A stretch of DNA of 64,000 nucleotides from Lachnospiraceae bacterium (GTDB lineage Bacteria; Bacillota; Clostridia; Lachnospirales; Lachnospiraceae). The position numbers and the translations under genes were made by a program. This document shows positions 33,902 to 43,353 of the stretch, one piece after another; positions within the stretch are counted from its first letter, which is position 1, and each line of letters opens with the position of its first letter. The stretch spans positions 1 to 64,000 of the forward strand of contig CABJBM010000029.1 of the NCBI GenBank assembly GCA_902363835.1, written 5' to 3'. The notes beneath the pieces are model-generated. The model had not been told where the DNA came from. It worked only from the letters and a program-made list of their open reading frames with translations, and did no database searches.

Positions 33902-34927
33902 TTACCTTTTATTTACATATTCCTTTGCCTGTTTCCACTCCCTGATGGCCTGACGTACCGACCGGATGCCTTCTTCAAGAGGGGCAACTTTAACAGGCGT
34001 TCCTTTCTGGAGACACTGGATAAAATATTTTATTTCCGTAAAATAGGGACCCAGATTGGAAATGTTGATTCCGGCTGAATCGTCCGTTACATCGTATTCC
34101 CTGTGAAGTTCAGGATGCTGGATCCTGCCGTCATTTTTATAGACGGTGAGAGGCGTTTTCTCCCTTCCTTTAAACACCACGCTGGCTTCCTCAAAGCATG
34201 CGTGGAAGCTGGCCTCAAAAGGAAGTGCTGAGCTTACATCCCATATGCCTTCCGTCATGGCAAAAACCTTGCCGAATTCATAGACAGTGAAAATCTGATT
34301 GATCATGCCGCTGGAAAATGCCGTGGCCCTTACATCAAAGGAATCCGGTTCTCCCAGCATATACCGGAGAAAATCCAGGTCATGAACATGGAGGTCCAGC
34401 ACAACGGAACCACTTTTTCCTTCTTCATGAAACCAGTCTTCATATCCCCAGGCAGCGTCTCCGCTGATTCTCTGCATTGTGATGGATTTTAACTGCCCGA
34501 ATCTTCCCGTGTCATAACATTCTTTTAAATACCGGTATTCATCAAAGGATCTCACCACCTGCCCTACCATTACCTGAACCTTGTTTCTTCTTTGGGATTC
34601 CAGAAGCTTTTCCGCCTCTTCTTCTGTCAGGCAGACAGGTTTTTCCACAAATACATGGATTCCTTTTTCCATAGCCGCCAGCGCGTGCTCCGTGTGGAGA
34701 TAGCTGGGAAGGCAGATATGTACGCTGTCCAGGGTTTCGGCCTCCAAAAGCTCCATGCCTGTATGATACAGCCTTGCATTTGGCCATTGAATTGCTGCCT
34801 TTTCCAGAAATTCCGGCCTGCAGTCTGCCAGGGCTGTCACTTCCACATCCATTTTTGTTGACAGCGCTTTCAGCGAAAGGTTATGAGTCGTGCCCATTCC
34901 TCCGCATCCGATCAATCCCACATTCAT
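33902..34927 (-). CDS. Gfo/Idh/MocA family oxidoreductase
   Basis: 341-aa NAD(P)-dependent sugar dehydrogenase. Residues 1-120 form the Rossmann domain (GLIGCGGMGTTHNLSL; VHICLPSYLHTEHALAAMEKG), ending in the catalytic EKPVC lysine motif. The C-terminal domain has GGSxLD-like KSGSVVLDLHVHDLDFLRYML, which carries the conserved His. It is the first gene of the minus operon, with an AGAGGATG site. It probably oxidises a hydroxyl of the imported sugar or its derivative. A second, different family member lies at 36805 behind the divergent ROK regulator. Confidence 0.9.
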   Translation of the reverse strand: MNVGLIGCGGMGTTHNLSLKALSTKMDVEVTALADCRPEFLEKAAIQWPNARLYHTGMELLEAETLDSVHICLPSYLHTEHALAAMEKGIHVFVEKPVCLTEEEAEKLLESQRRNKVQVMVGQVVRSFDEYRYLKECYDTGRFGQLKSITMQRISGDAAWGYEDWFHEEGKSGSVVLDLHVHDLDFLRYMLGEPDSFDVRATAFSSGMINQIFTVYEFGKVFAMTEGIWDVSSALPFEASFHACFEEASVVFKGREKTPLTVYKNDGRIQHPELHREYDVTDDSAGINISNLGPYFTEIKYFIQCLQKGTPVKVAPLEEGIRSVRQAIREWKQAKEYVNKR

Positions 34928-35559
34928 ATCATCATCCTCTTTTCTTAGTTTGTACAGTGACCTTACTAATAGAATTTAAAATTAAAAGCCTTTGGGATTA
35001 AAATGTAAAAATCCGGCTTTTGTTTGGTGCAGATTTTCTTTATTTATTGGATTTACAATAGCATTAAGTGACATATATGTCAATATATTTTTGCTGTTTA
35101 TATAATTTTAATGTAATTTATGTTTATAATATCTAAAATAAGTTCTATATTTTATGCATTATTAATATATATTATTTATTAATCATATTAAATTACAATT
35201 TATTTTCACTAATATCCAATGAGTTTTTGAGATTATCTCATTGAGGGCAAGGATTTTACAGGATATATTTTTGAATTTTCAATTAATATAGCTTTTTATT
35301 GTATTTTAACAGGGATTATTGCAACTTGTTTTGTTTTGTGATAACATTACTTAATAATATCGATTTACTAAATGATCTACGGGGAGGTGGGATTGAAAAA
35401 CTTCGGCTGCATTGGCTCATGAGAAGTGCATGGGTGAAGAATCTGCCTAAGGTGCTGCTTTCCAAAGCTTAATGCGCCCCTGTTTCAGGCAGGATGGGGA
35501 ATATGAGAAGCAGTTGAATCAATATTTTATCATAACAAGCAAAGGACAGGCAGGATATT
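34928..35559. other. AT-rich divergent control region
   Basis: This 632-bp gap separates the minus sugar operon from the ROK regulator. Bases 35040-35360 are strongly AT-rich, far more than the genes around. Near its right end, GGGGAGGTGGG at 35381-35391 is followed by two tiny overlapping frames, TTG 35393-35422 (9 codons) and ATG 35419-35472 (17 codons). They may be a leader region or a gene remnant. I see no tRNA, riboswitch or mobile element. ROK operators are likely here but I could not define one. Confidence 0.6.
34981..35009 (-). promoter_or_regulatory. Predicted promoter of the minus sugar operon
   Basis: On the minus strand TTTACA (35004-35009) and TTTAAT (34981-34986) are separated by 17 bp, about 55 bp before the dehydrogenase start. 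Confidence 0.45.
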
Positions 35560-36756
35560 ATGAAACTTGTAAACCAACAGTTAATTAAAAATACGAATCT
35601 GAAGCAATTATACAACGCCATATACCGGGAACCCGGGATTTCAAGAGCACAGCTTTCCAAGGATTCCCGCTTAAGCAAAACCGCAGTTTCCTCTCTGGTT
35701 GATGAATTGATTGCGCGAAAATTTGTATATGACTCCGGTGCCAGCGGGAGCACCAATGTGGGACGTAAACCCAACAGTCTGCTCCTTCGGGCAGAACAGT
35801 ACTGCGTGGCTGTTTTCTTTCTGGAAGAGAAGAGACTAAATGCTGCTCTGGTGGATATTACCGGATCTGCATCCTTTTATGAACAAATGGATGTGCCCTC
35901 TCCTGACAGTTATATTCCTTTGTGCCAGGAATACATCCATCAGACAATACTGCAGCAGATCAGTAAGGAGCAGTTTCTGGGGATCTGTGTGGTGGTTCCT
36001 GCCATGATCGATCCTGACAGGCGGGAAATATTTGCCACAACTTTAAACCTTCCGGAAAAAGACTTTGTGGGTCAGATTCAGCGGGCGTTTTCCGATTTCC
36101 CGGTAGCACTTTTAAATGATACGGCCTGTTTTGCCTATGCGGAAAAGGTTTATACCCAGATCACGGAAAAGGATTTCGCTTTTATCAATTTCGGGAAAGG
36201 GATTGGCGCTACCCTTTTTATCCGCAATGAGATGCTGGGCCGTGCCAGTGCTTCCTACACCCAGTTCGGTCATTATTCCATTGACCCAAAAGGAGAGCTT
36301 TGCTCCTGCGGGAACCGGGGCTGCCTGGAGCTGATGATCGGGGAAGCTTCCTTAAAAGACCGTATTTCCAAAGCAGGAGGCAGTCCTGCGTTCAGAAAGT
36401 CATCGGCTGTTACTTATGGGAATCTTGGGAATGCCAGCGTATATGGGGACATGGTTTCCTGCAAGGTGGTGCGGGATATTGCAGATGAATTCTCCATAGC
36501 TTTGTGCAATTTAATCTGCATGGTCCACCCAAAGCTGGTCATTATCGGAGGCAAGGGAAAAGACCTGGGGCCCTTATTTCTCCAGGAGATCCAGGAATGC
36601 CTGCGCACCATGGGCTTTCGCCGCATGGTGGACTCTGTCAGCGTCCGGTACAGCCTGCTGGATTCCAGTGCCCTGTATAACGGCGCCATGAAATATTTTT
36701 TTGATATCCATTATAATTTTACTCAGGATATGGCCGGAAGCTTTTTTATCGGCTGA
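35560..36756 (+). CDS. ROK family transcriptional regulator
   Basis: 398-aa NagC/XylR-type ROK protein. An N-terminal winged helix (residues about 15-75; GISRAQLSKDSRLSKTAVSS) is followed by the ROK fold: GKGIGATLFIRNEML for the phosphate-binding loop region, the segment TQFGHYSIDPKGELCSCG, and the zinc site CSCGNRGCLE. The HTH makes it a regulator rather than a kinase. It is divergent from the minus sugar operon and upstream of a dehydrogenase gene, so it probably represses one or both in the absence of the sugar. Confidence 0.9.
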   Translation: MKLVNQQLIKNTNLKQLYNAIYREPGISRAQLSKDSRLSKTAVSSLVDELIARKFVYDSGASGSTNVGRKPNSLLLRAEQYCVAVFFLEEKRLNAALVDITGSASFYEQMDVPSPDSYIPLCQEYIHQTILQQISKEQFLGICVVVPAMIDPDRREIFATTLNLPEKDFVGQIQRAFSDFPVALLNDTACFAYAEKVYTQITEKDFAFINFGKGIGATLFIRNEMLGRASASYTQFGHYSIDPKGELCSCGNRGCLELMIGEASLKDRISKAGGSPAFRKSSAVTYGNLGNASVYGDMVSCKVVRDIADEFSIALCNLICMVHPKLVIIGGKGKDLGPLFLQEIQECLRTMGFRRMVDSVSVRYSLLDSSALYNGAMKYFFDIHYNFTQDMAGSFFIG

Positions 36757-36804
36757 ATGTGGTTTTCCGGCTATGTTGTTTTCTTATAAAACGGAGGTAT
36801 GCCA

Positions 36805-37863
36805 ATGGAAAAGTTAAGAGCCGCAATTATGGGCTGCGGAAGGATCTCTGCCTGTTATGAAGATGCCTTTCGCAAGCTTTCGGATTACGTGGAATTAGTC
36901 TGCGCCATTGATATTGATGAAGACAAGGCAAAAGCTTTTGGAGAAAAGTTTAACTGCCATTATTCCGCGGATCTGGAAACTGCACTGCAATACCGTATTG
37001 ATGTAATACATCTTTGCCTTCCTCACTATTTGCATCCAATCATGGCCATAAAAGCCATGGAAGCAGGGGTGCATGTGCTGACGGAAAAGCCTGTTGCCAT
37101 TTCCCTTCAGGAGGCTGACCGGATGATGGAGGTGCAGAAGCTGACCGGGAAAAAACTGGGGGTTATTTTCCAGACCAGATATACAAAAAGTGTGGAAAAG
37201 TTAAAACAGCTTATTGGTGAGGGTTATTTTGGAAAGATCTTATCTGCCAGGTCTTATCTTACATGGGACCGTCCCGGCTCTTACTATGAGGGAAGCGGCT
37301 GGAAAGGAACCTGGGATAAGGAGGGGGGCGGCGTCCTGATTGACCAGGCCATTCACAGCATGGACCGGGTCCGGTACATGCTGGGCAGTGACATTGAATG
37401 GATCGAGGGAAGCGTACATAACCACTGTCACGAAATGGTGGATGTGGAGGATACCGGGGAGGCAGCCATCCGCTTTAAAAACGGTTGTATATATAGTCTT
37501 TATGCCTGCAATTCCTATGCTTTTGATGCGCCGATCACCATAGAATTCCAGGGAGAAAAGGGGCGCTGCGGTTTGATACAGGATATGGGATTTTACGAAG
37601 CAGATGGATGCTATACGGAAATCCGGAATACTTATGAGACCACAAATGTCGGACCGGATTATTGGGGAAGCAGCCACCACCTTCAGATAAGGGATTTTTA
37701 CGAATCCATTTTACATGACAAGCCCGTGGCCATAGACGGCCTGGAGGGCAGGAAAACTCTGGAGATGGTTAAGGGAATCTATTTATCCTCTTTGGAAAAA
37801 CGGCGCATTTATCTGCCCTTTGAGGATGTGAATTATAAGGATTTGAATACCCCGGCGGTATGA
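36805..37863 (+). CDS. Gfo/Idh/MocA family oxidoreductase, second copy
   Basis: 352-aa NAD(P)-dependent dehydrogenase. ATG 36805 is preferred, with GGAGG 7 bp upstream; ATG 36799 would be too close to it. The Rossmann domain (AAIMGCGRISACYEDAF; DVIHLCLPHYLHPIMAIKAME) leads to the EKPVAIS lysine motif. The C-terminal domain holds GTWDKEGGGVLIDQAIHSMD, with the conserved Asp and His. It follows the ROK gene by about 50 bp and may share its control. It may oxidise the same sugar as the dehydrogenase at 33902 at another position. Confidence 0.9.
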   Translation: MEKLRAAIMGCGRISACYEDAFRKLSDYVELVCAIDIDEDKAKAFGEKFNCHYSADLETALQYRIDVIHLCLPHYLHPIMAIKAMEAGVHVLTEKPVAISLQEADRMMEVQKLTGKKLGVIFQTRYTKSVEKLKQLIGEGYFGKILSARSYLTWDRPGSYYEGSGWKGTWDKEGGGVLIDQAIHSMDRVRYMLGSDIEWIEGSVHNHCHEMVDVEDTGEAAIRFKNGCIYSLYACNSYAFDAPITIEFQGEKGRCGLIQDMGFYEADGCYTEIRNTYETTNVGPDYWGSSHHLQIRDFYESILHDKPVAIDGLEGRKTLEMVKGIYLSSLEKRRIYLPFEDVNYKDLNTPAV

Positions 37864-37941
37864 GGGGCTTTAACGGGAAACAGGATTTTCTTCAAAAGCT
37901 TTTTGAAATGATACAGTTTTTGATGAGGAATATGAGAATTA

Positions 37942-37975
37942 AAAAAGGCTGCCGGGCGCGTCCCTGGCAGCTTTT
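37942..37975. terminator. Bidirectional terminator
   Basis: GCTGCC and GGGC arms pair with CCC-T-GGCAGC (37948-37956 with 37962-37971) and are flanked by six As and four Ts. It ends the dehydrogenase transcript and, on the other strand, asnA. Confidence 0.85.
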
Positions 37976-38072
37976 CATTCATATAACCGGATAAAAGAAT
38001 GGATTGTTCATTGTTTTAGAATGGAACCTCATGGAACTGATTTGTATATTTCCGGTCCCAGTCTCATTGGGC

Positions 38073-39080
38073 CTAAAGAAGAATGATGTTATGCTTTTTG
38101 CATTCCTCCCGCAGTTCCTTTGGCCAGATGCTGGCCTGTACCTCTCCCACATGGGCTCTGTCCAGAAGAAGCATGCAGAGACGGGATTGTCCGATGCCGC
38201 CTCCAATGGTGTAAGGCAGTTCTCCGTTTAGAAGCTTCCTGTGGTAAGGAAGGTTTTTCCGGTCTTCACAGCCTGCTTTTTCCAGCTGCTTTGCCAGGGA
38301 TTCTTCATCCACCCTGATGCCCATACTGGAGATTTCCAGGGCGCAGTTTAAATTCTCAAACCAGAACAGGATATCCCCGTTTAACTGCCAGTCATCGTAG
38401 TCAGGGGCTCTTCCGTCATGAGGTTTTCCGCTTTCCAGCTTGTCCCCGATCTTCATGAGAAAAACACAGCCGTATTCCTTTGTGATTAAGTTTTCCCGTT
38501 CCTTTGGCGTCTTGTCAGGATAGCGGTCTTCCAGCTCCTGGGAAGTGATAAAGGTAATGTCTTTTGGAAGATGCTTTACAGCCTGGGGATATTTGTACCA
38601 GACCTCATGCTGCATATGCTTGATGATCTTAAAGATGGTGCGGACGGTTTCCTTTAATGTTTCTTCATTCCGCTCTTCCCTGGTAATGACCTTTTCCCAG
38701 TCCCACTGGTCCACATAGCAGGAGTGGAGGTTATCCAGATCCTCATCTCTCCGGATGGCGTTCATGTTGGTATAAAGGCCTTCCCCAGGCAGAAAGCCGT
38801 ATTCGTGAAGGGCCATGCGCTTCCATTTGGCAAGAGAGTGTACGACTTCAATGGATTCCCCGGGAATGCCGGTGATGTCAAACCGTACCGGGCGCTCCAC
38901 GCCGTTTAAGTCATCGTTTAAGCCGCTGCTGTGCTCAACAAATAAGGGGGCTGAGATCCGTTCCAGATTCATTTCCTTACCAAGCTCTTTTTGAAACGTA
39001 TCCCTGATGTATTTAATGGCCTCCTGGGTCTCACGGACAGAGAGCCTGGGGTCATAGTTTTCCGGTATGATGAGTTCCAT
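38073..39080 (-). CDS. asnA: Aspartate-ammonia ligase
   Basis: 335-aa ammonia-dependent asparagine synthetase, a class II aaRS-like fold. Recognisable segments are [10 protein letters not shown] at the N-terminus, [20 protein letters not shown], the [20 protein letters not shown] core, [12 protein letters not shown] and the motif-3 segment [20 protein letters not shown]. It makes asparagine from aspartate, ammonia and ATP in the cytoplasm. GGGAGGAA lies before the ATG. It is a lone gene; no T-box leader fits in the short upstream gap. Confidence 0.96.
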   Translation of the reverse strand: MELIIPENYDPRLSVRETQEAIKYIRDTFQKELGKEMNLERISAPLFVEHSSGLNDDLNGVERPVRFDITGIPGESIEVVHSLAKWKRMALHEYGFLPGEGLYTNMNAIRRDEDLDNLHSCYVDQWDWEKVITREERNEETLKETVRTIFKIIKHMQHEVWYKYPQAVKHLPKDITFITSQELEDRYPDKTPKERENLITKEYGCVFLMKIGDKLESGKPHDGRAPDYDDWQLNGDILFWFENLNCALEISSMGIRVDEESLAKQLEKAGCEDRKNLPYHRKLLNGELPYTIGGGIGQSRLCMLLLDRAHVGEVQASIWPKELREECKKHNIILL

Positions 39081-39193
39081 GTGGTATTCCTCCCAAATAA
39101 AATGTTTTTATTATGGTATCACTAATATGAAAAACGCGCAACTGTTGTTTTGCTTAAGGAACAGATGGAAGCTTTTGACAGCCAGCAAAAAAG

Positions 39194-39222
39194 TTGCATG
39201 GAGACAGGGCCTGTGATATGAT
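39194..39222 (+). promoter_or_regulatory. Predicted promoter of the Sua5/TsaC gene
   Basis: TTGCAT (39194-39199) and TATGAT (39217-39222) are 17 bp apart. The expected transcription start near 39229 rules out ATG 39225 as a start codon and supports ATG 39255. Confidence 0.6.
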
Positions 39223-39254
39223 AAATGGAAGTTAAAAGAAAAGAGCAGATTGAT

Positions 39255-40316
39255 ATGATAACGGAACGAATTATTATAGAAGAGAAAGAATTTCCAAAGG
39301 AAGAACTGTTAAAAAAGCCTGCGGAAATATTAAGAAAGGGCGGCCTGGTAGCCTTTCCCACGGAAACCGTGTACGGGCTTGGAGCTGATGCTTTAAGCGA
39401 AGAGGCAGCAGGAAAAATTTATGCGGCAAAGGGAAGGCCGTCAGACAATCCGTTGATCGCCCATATAGGAGATTTTGATGATCTTCCCCCCTTGGTTTCT
39501 GCAATTCCTGAGGCGGGGGAAAAGCTGATGAAAGCGTTCTGGCCCGGGCCTTTGACCCTGATCTTTCCTAAAAGCAGCCTGGTCCCTTATGGCACCACAG
39601 GAGGGCTTGACACTGTGGCGGTGCGAATGCCTGCCGATCCGGTTGCAAGGGCACTCATCCGTCTGGCAGGAGTGCCGGTAGCCGCGCCCAGCGCCAATAC
39701 CTCCGGGCGTCCCAGCCCCACTACTGCAGATCATGTATGGCAGGATATGAACGGAAAAATCGATATGATCGTAGACGGCGGGGCCGTGGGAATCGGTGTG
39801 GAATCCACCATCATCGACGTATCAGGGGATGAGCCTGTGATCTTAAGGCCGGGAGCCATTACACAGGAAATGGTTTCAGCTGTCCTTGAAAAAGAAGTCC
39901 CTCTTGACCCTGCCATTGTGTCCGGGCCAATGAATGCGGATGTGAGGCCAAAAGCCCCTGGAATGAAATATAAGCATTATGCACCTAAGGCGGAACTGAC
40001 CCTGGTTGAGGGGGAAACAAAGGACGTCATAGGGGCTATAAACCGGCTGGCAAAAGAAAAGCTTTCCCAGGGATTCCGGGTAGGAATCATCTGTACGGAA
40101 GAAACAAGGGAAGAATATGATGAGGGAATGGTCCGGAGCATGGGAATGCGCGCCAGGGAGGAGACCATAGCCCATAACCTATATGGGGTGCTGCGGGAAT
40201 TTGATGATCTGGAAGCTGATGTTATTTTTTCTGAAAGCTTTTCCAGGGATCACTTAGGACAGGCCATTATGAACCGGCTTACCAAGGCTGCCGGATACCA
40301 TATTTTAAAAGTTTAA
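39255..40316 (+). CDS. L-threonylcarbamoyladenylate synthase (Sua5/YwlC)
   Basis: 353-aa Sua5-type enzyme, the long form with both YrdC and Sua5 domains. YrdC motifs (residues 15-200): GGLVAFPTETVYGLGADA, KGRPSDNPLIAHI, FWPGPLTLIF, VAVRMPADPVA, APSANTSGRPSPT and STIIDVSG. The Sua5 tail begins after PGMKYKHYAPKAEL. It makes threonylcarbamoyl-AMP from threonine, bicarbonate and ATP, the first step of t6A37 modification of ANN-decoding tRNAs. ATG 39255 is supported by the promoter position. It leads a transcript with the dCMP deaminase and radical-SAM genes. Confidence 0.94.
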   Translation: MITERIIIEEKEFPKEELLKKPAEILRKGGLVAFPTETVYGLGADALSEEAAGKIYAAKGRPSDNPLIAHIGDFDDLPPLVSAIPEAGEKLMKAFWPGPLTLIFPKSSLVPYGTTGGLDTVAVRMPADPVARALIRLAGVPVAAPSANTSGRPSPTTADHVWQDMNGKIDMIVDGGAVGIGVESTIIDVSGDEPVILRPGAITQEMVSAVLEKEVPLDPAIVSGPMNADVRPKAPGMKYKHYAPKAELTLVEGETKDVIGAINRLAKEKLSQGFRVGIICTEETREEYDEGMVRSMGMRAREETIAHNLYGVLREFDDLEADVIFSESFSRDHLGQAIMNRLTKAAGYHILKV

Positions 40317-40344
40317 GATTGAAAAGTAGGAAGGAGGAAAACAA

Positions 40345-40839
40345 ATGTCAGGAAAAAGAGAAGATTATATTACGTGGGATGAATATTTTATGGGAGTAGC
40401 GGCTCTTTCCGCAAGGCGTTCCAAAGATCCCAGTACCCAGGTGGGAGCCTGCATCGTAAGCCGGGATAACAAGATTTTGTCCATGGGTTATAATGGTTTT
40501 CCCATGGGCTGCTCGGATGATGAGTTTCCGTGGGATCGGGAAAATGAGCAGGAAGATCCATACAATGCCAAATATTTCTATTCCACTCACAGCGAATTAA
40601 ATGCTATCCTGAATTACAGGGGAGGAAGCCTGGAAGGAAGCAAACTTTATGTAACCCTATTCCCCTGTAATGAGTGTGCCAAGGCCATTATACAGGCCGG
40701 AATTAAAACCATTGTATATGGTTCGGACAAGTATGACGGCACTCCGGCAGTTAATGCCTCCAAACGGATGCTCAATGCGGCAGGGGTCCGGTATTACCAG
40801 TATCAGCCTACCGGGAGAAAGATAGAGATCGAGGTTTGA
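40345..40839 (+). CDS. dCMP deaminase family protein (ComEB-like)
   Basis: 164-aa zinc deaminase with AAGGAGGAAA before ATG 40345. The zinc site is the HSE motif (STHSELNAIL) and PCNEC (LFPCNECAKAI), and the N-terminus carries SARRSKDPSTQVGACIV, typical of dCMP deaminases. It converts dCMP to dUMP for dTMP synthesis. The radical-SAM gene begins one base after its stop, so the two are translationally coupled. Confidence 0.93.
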   Translation: MSGKREDYITWDEYFMGVAALSARRSKDPSTQVGACIVSRDNKILSMGYNGFPMGCSDDEFPWDRENEQEDPYNAKYFYSTHSELNAILNYRGGSLEGSKLYVTLFPCNECAKAIIQAGIKTIVYGSDKYDGTPAVNASKRMLNAAGVRYYQYQPTGRKIEIEV

Positions 40840-40840
40840 C

Positions 40841-42625
40841 ATGAAATTTCTATTGGTTGCGCTTAACGCCAAATACATCCATTCCAATCCCGCCATTTAC
40901 AGCTTAAAGGCTTATGCGGAAGCCCATGTAAAAGAGGCGGAGCTGGAGGATGGAAGGTTTTGTATAGAGACCCAGGAATATACCATTAACAATCAGCCTG
41001 ATGAGATTTTAAAGGACATTTTCTTAAGGAAACCGGATGCAGTGGGATTTTCCTGCTACATCTGGAACATTTCCTATGTATTGGAGCTGGTCCGGGACCT
41101 TCCGAAGGTTCTCCCTCATGCGGAGATCTGGCTGGGAGGTCCCGAGGTGTCTTATGATGCCTCCAAACTCCTTTGCAGAGAGCGGTCGGTTTATGGGATC
41201 ATGATGGGAGAAGGGGAGGAAACCTTTTCTGAAGTGGTACGATGTTATTTAAAGCGGGACCGGGCAGGTTTAAAGGGCAGGAGTTCTGTTTTTGAGGCAA
41301 TAGACGGTACGGCTGTAAGGGATGAGAAAGGAAATGCAGTGGAGACACCCCGGAAAACGGCGGTGGACATGAGTTCTATCCCCTTCCTGTACGGTAATCT
41401 GAAGGGTTTTGAAAACCGCATCATTTATTATGAAAGCAGCCGGGGCTGTCCGTTTGCCTGCAGCTACTGCCTTTCTTCCCTGGATAAGTCCGTGCGGCTG
41501 CGCAGTACAGGGCTGGTGTTAAAGGAACTGGATGTTTTCCTTAAAAACCGGGTTCCCCAGGTGAAATTTGTGGACAGGACCTTTAACTGCAACAGAGCCC
41601 ATACCATGGCCATCTGGCGCCATATTATAGAACATGATAACGGAGTGACCAATTTTCATTTTGAAATTTCTGCTGATCTTTTAAATGAGGAAGAGTTAAA
41701 GCTCATGTCCTCCATGAGAAAGGGACTGATACAGCTTGAGATCGGAGTTCAGAGCACCAACTCTGACACCATTAAGGAAATCCGCAGGACCATGGATTTA
41801 AACCGCTTAAAAGAAACGGTTGGAAAAATCAATGGTTTTGGAAATATCCATCAGCACCTGGATTTAATCGCAGGACTTCCGTGGGAGGATTACCAAAGCT
41901 TCCGGAATTCCTTTAATGAGGTTTATGAGATGAAGCCGGAGCAGCTTCAGCTTGGATTTTTAAAGGTGTTAAAAGGCTCCTATTTGTCGGAAAGGGCAGA
42001 AGAATACGGGGTGAGGTTTAAAGAAAAGCCGCCCTATGAAGTGCTGTCCACCAGATGGCTGGATTACGGCGGGATCTTAAAGCTTAAAGGCCTGGAGGAG
42101 ATGCTGGAGGTTTATGGAAACAGCGGACAGTTCCGGACAACCCTGCAGGAACTTCATAAGGAGTTTGAAACACCTTTTGATATGTTTGAGGCATTGGCTG
42201 AATATTATGATAAACAGGAGCTGTCAGGGATCAGCCACAGCCGGATGGCCCGGTATGAGATACTGGATAGGTTCATTTACAGTCTGGTACCGGAAAAACA
42301 TTCCCTGTACCGGGATCTTCTGGTATACGATCTTTACTTAAGGGAGAATTTAAAGAGCCGTCCGCCTTTTGCGGCGGATCAGGAGCCTTTTAAGGACCGT
42401 GTAAGGGCATTTTTCGAGGAAGAGGCGGTTTCCTTCCGGTACTTAAGAGAAGGATATGAAGGTTATGAGGCCAGACAGCTTATAAAGATGGCTCATGTGG
42501 AGGTATTCCGGGATGGAAGGGCAATCCTTTTTGATTATAAACAGCGGGATGTCCTGTCCCACAATGCCGCTGCCCACGAGATCGGGGTATGGAAACAGGT
42601 TGAAAAAAACGTCTTTCAACCTTGA
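40841..42625 (+). CDS. B12-binding domain radical SAM protein (DUF4080)
   Basis: 594-aa protein. Residues 1-150 resemble a cobalamin-binding Rossmann domain (AVGFSCYIWNISYVLELV, IWLGGPEVSYDA, YGIMMGEGEETFSEVV). The radical-SAM core follows with the cluster motif GCPFACSYCLSS (CxxxCxxC), then QLEIGVQSTNSDTIKEI and LDLIAGLPWED. The C-terminal 200 residues are a DUF4080-type extension. The family resembles elongator-like and tRNA methylthiolation enzymes but its reaction is not established to my knowledge. Coupling to the dCMP deaminase is positional only. Confidence 0.88.
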   Translation: MKFLLVALNAKYIHSNPAIYSLKAYAEAHVKEAELEDGRFCIETQEYTINNQPDEILKDIFLRKPDAVGFSCYIWNISYVLELVRDLPKVLPHAEIWLGGPEVSYDASKLLCRERSVYGIMMGEGEETFSEVVRCYLKRDRAGLKGRSSVFEAIDGTAVRDEKGNAVETPRKTAVDMSSIPFLYGNLKGFENRIIYYESSRGCPFACSYCLSSLDKSVRLRSTGLVLKELDVFLKNRVPQVKFVDRTFNCNRAHTMAIWRHIIEHDNGVTNFHFEISADLLNEEELKLMSSMRKGLIQLEIGVQSTNSDTIKEIRRTMDLNRLKETVGKINGFGNIHQHLDLIAGLPWEDYQSFRNSFNEVYEMKPEQLQLGFLKVLKGSYLSERAEEYGVRFKEKPPYEVLSTRWLDYGGILKLKGLEEMLEVYGNSGQFRTTLQELHKEFETPFDMFEALAEYYDKQELSGISHSRMARYEILDRFIYSLVPEKHSLYRDLLVYDLYLRENLKSRPPFAADQEPFKDRVRAFFEEEAVSFRYLREGYEGYEARQLIKMAHVEVFRDGRAILFDYKQRDVLSHNAAAHEIGVWKQVEKNVFQP

Positions 42626-42674
42626 GCTTTGAATCAACTGGATAATATCCCTTTGATTCATCAGGAGGAAAGTA

Positions 42675-43352
42675 ATGGCAAAGAAAGAAACAAAAGCAGA
42701 GCGTCAGGCCCGGGTATTAAATGTGCTTGAGGCCCTTGACCGGGAATACGGAACGGATTATATATGCTATTTAAACCATGAGAATCCATGGCAGCTATTA
42801 ATAGCGGTCATATTAAGTGCCCAGTGCACCGATGCCAGGGTGAATATGGTGACACCGGGCCTGTTCCGGAAATACGATTCTCCAATGAAATTTGCCCAGG
42901 CGGATTTAAAGGAATTGGAGAAGGATATTCATTCTCTTGGTTTTTATCATATGAAAGCCAAAAACATCATATCCTGCTGTCAGGATCTGGTGGAAAAATT
43001 CGGGGGCGAAGTGCCCCGGACAATGGAAGAACTGACTTCCCTTGCAGGAGTAGGGCGAAAAACAGCCAATGTGATCAGAGGAAATATCTACAATGAACCC
43101 AGCATTGTGGTGGATACCCATGTAAAACGGATTTCTAAAAAGCTGGGCTTTGCAAAAGAAGAAGATCCGGAAAAAATTGAGTATGAGCTGATGAAGGTGC
43201 TTCCAAAGGATCACTGGATTTTATGGAATATTCAGATCATCACTCTTGGCAGATCCATTTGTGTTGCAAGAAGTCCCAAGTGCTGCCAGTGTTTTTTGCA
43301 AACCCTCTGTCCCGGCGCCCAGGTGCAGTCATGTCAGAAGAAGGAGGCTTAA
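42675..43352 (+). CDS. nth: Endonuclease III
   Basis: 225-aa DNA glycosylase/AP lyase for oxidised pyrimidines. Motifs: ILSAQCTDARVN, the helix-hairpin-helix LAGVGRKTANVI with the catalytic Lys, the catalytic Asp in VVDTHVKRI, and a C-terminal 4Fe-4S cluster motif spaced C-x6-C-x2-C-x5-C (starting CVARSPKC). AGGAGG precedes ATG 42675. The exonuclease gene begins two bases after its stop. Confidence 0.96.
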   Translation: MAKKETKAERQARVLNVLEALDREYGTDYICYLNHENPWQLLIAVILSAQCTDARVNMVTPGLFRKYDSPMKFAQADLKELEKDIHSLGFYHMKAKNIISCCQDLVEKFGGEVPRTMEELTSLAGVGRKTANVIRGNIYNEPSIVVDTHVKRISKKLGFAKEEDPEKIEYELMKVLPKDHWILWNIQIITLGRSICVARSPKCCQCFLQTLCPGAQVQSCQKKEA

Positions 43353-43353
43353 T

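Noticed and set aside
39081..39254. Possible T-box or riboswitch upstream of asnA
   Set aside because: The gap is too short and no T-box sequence or terminator-antiterminator pair was seen.
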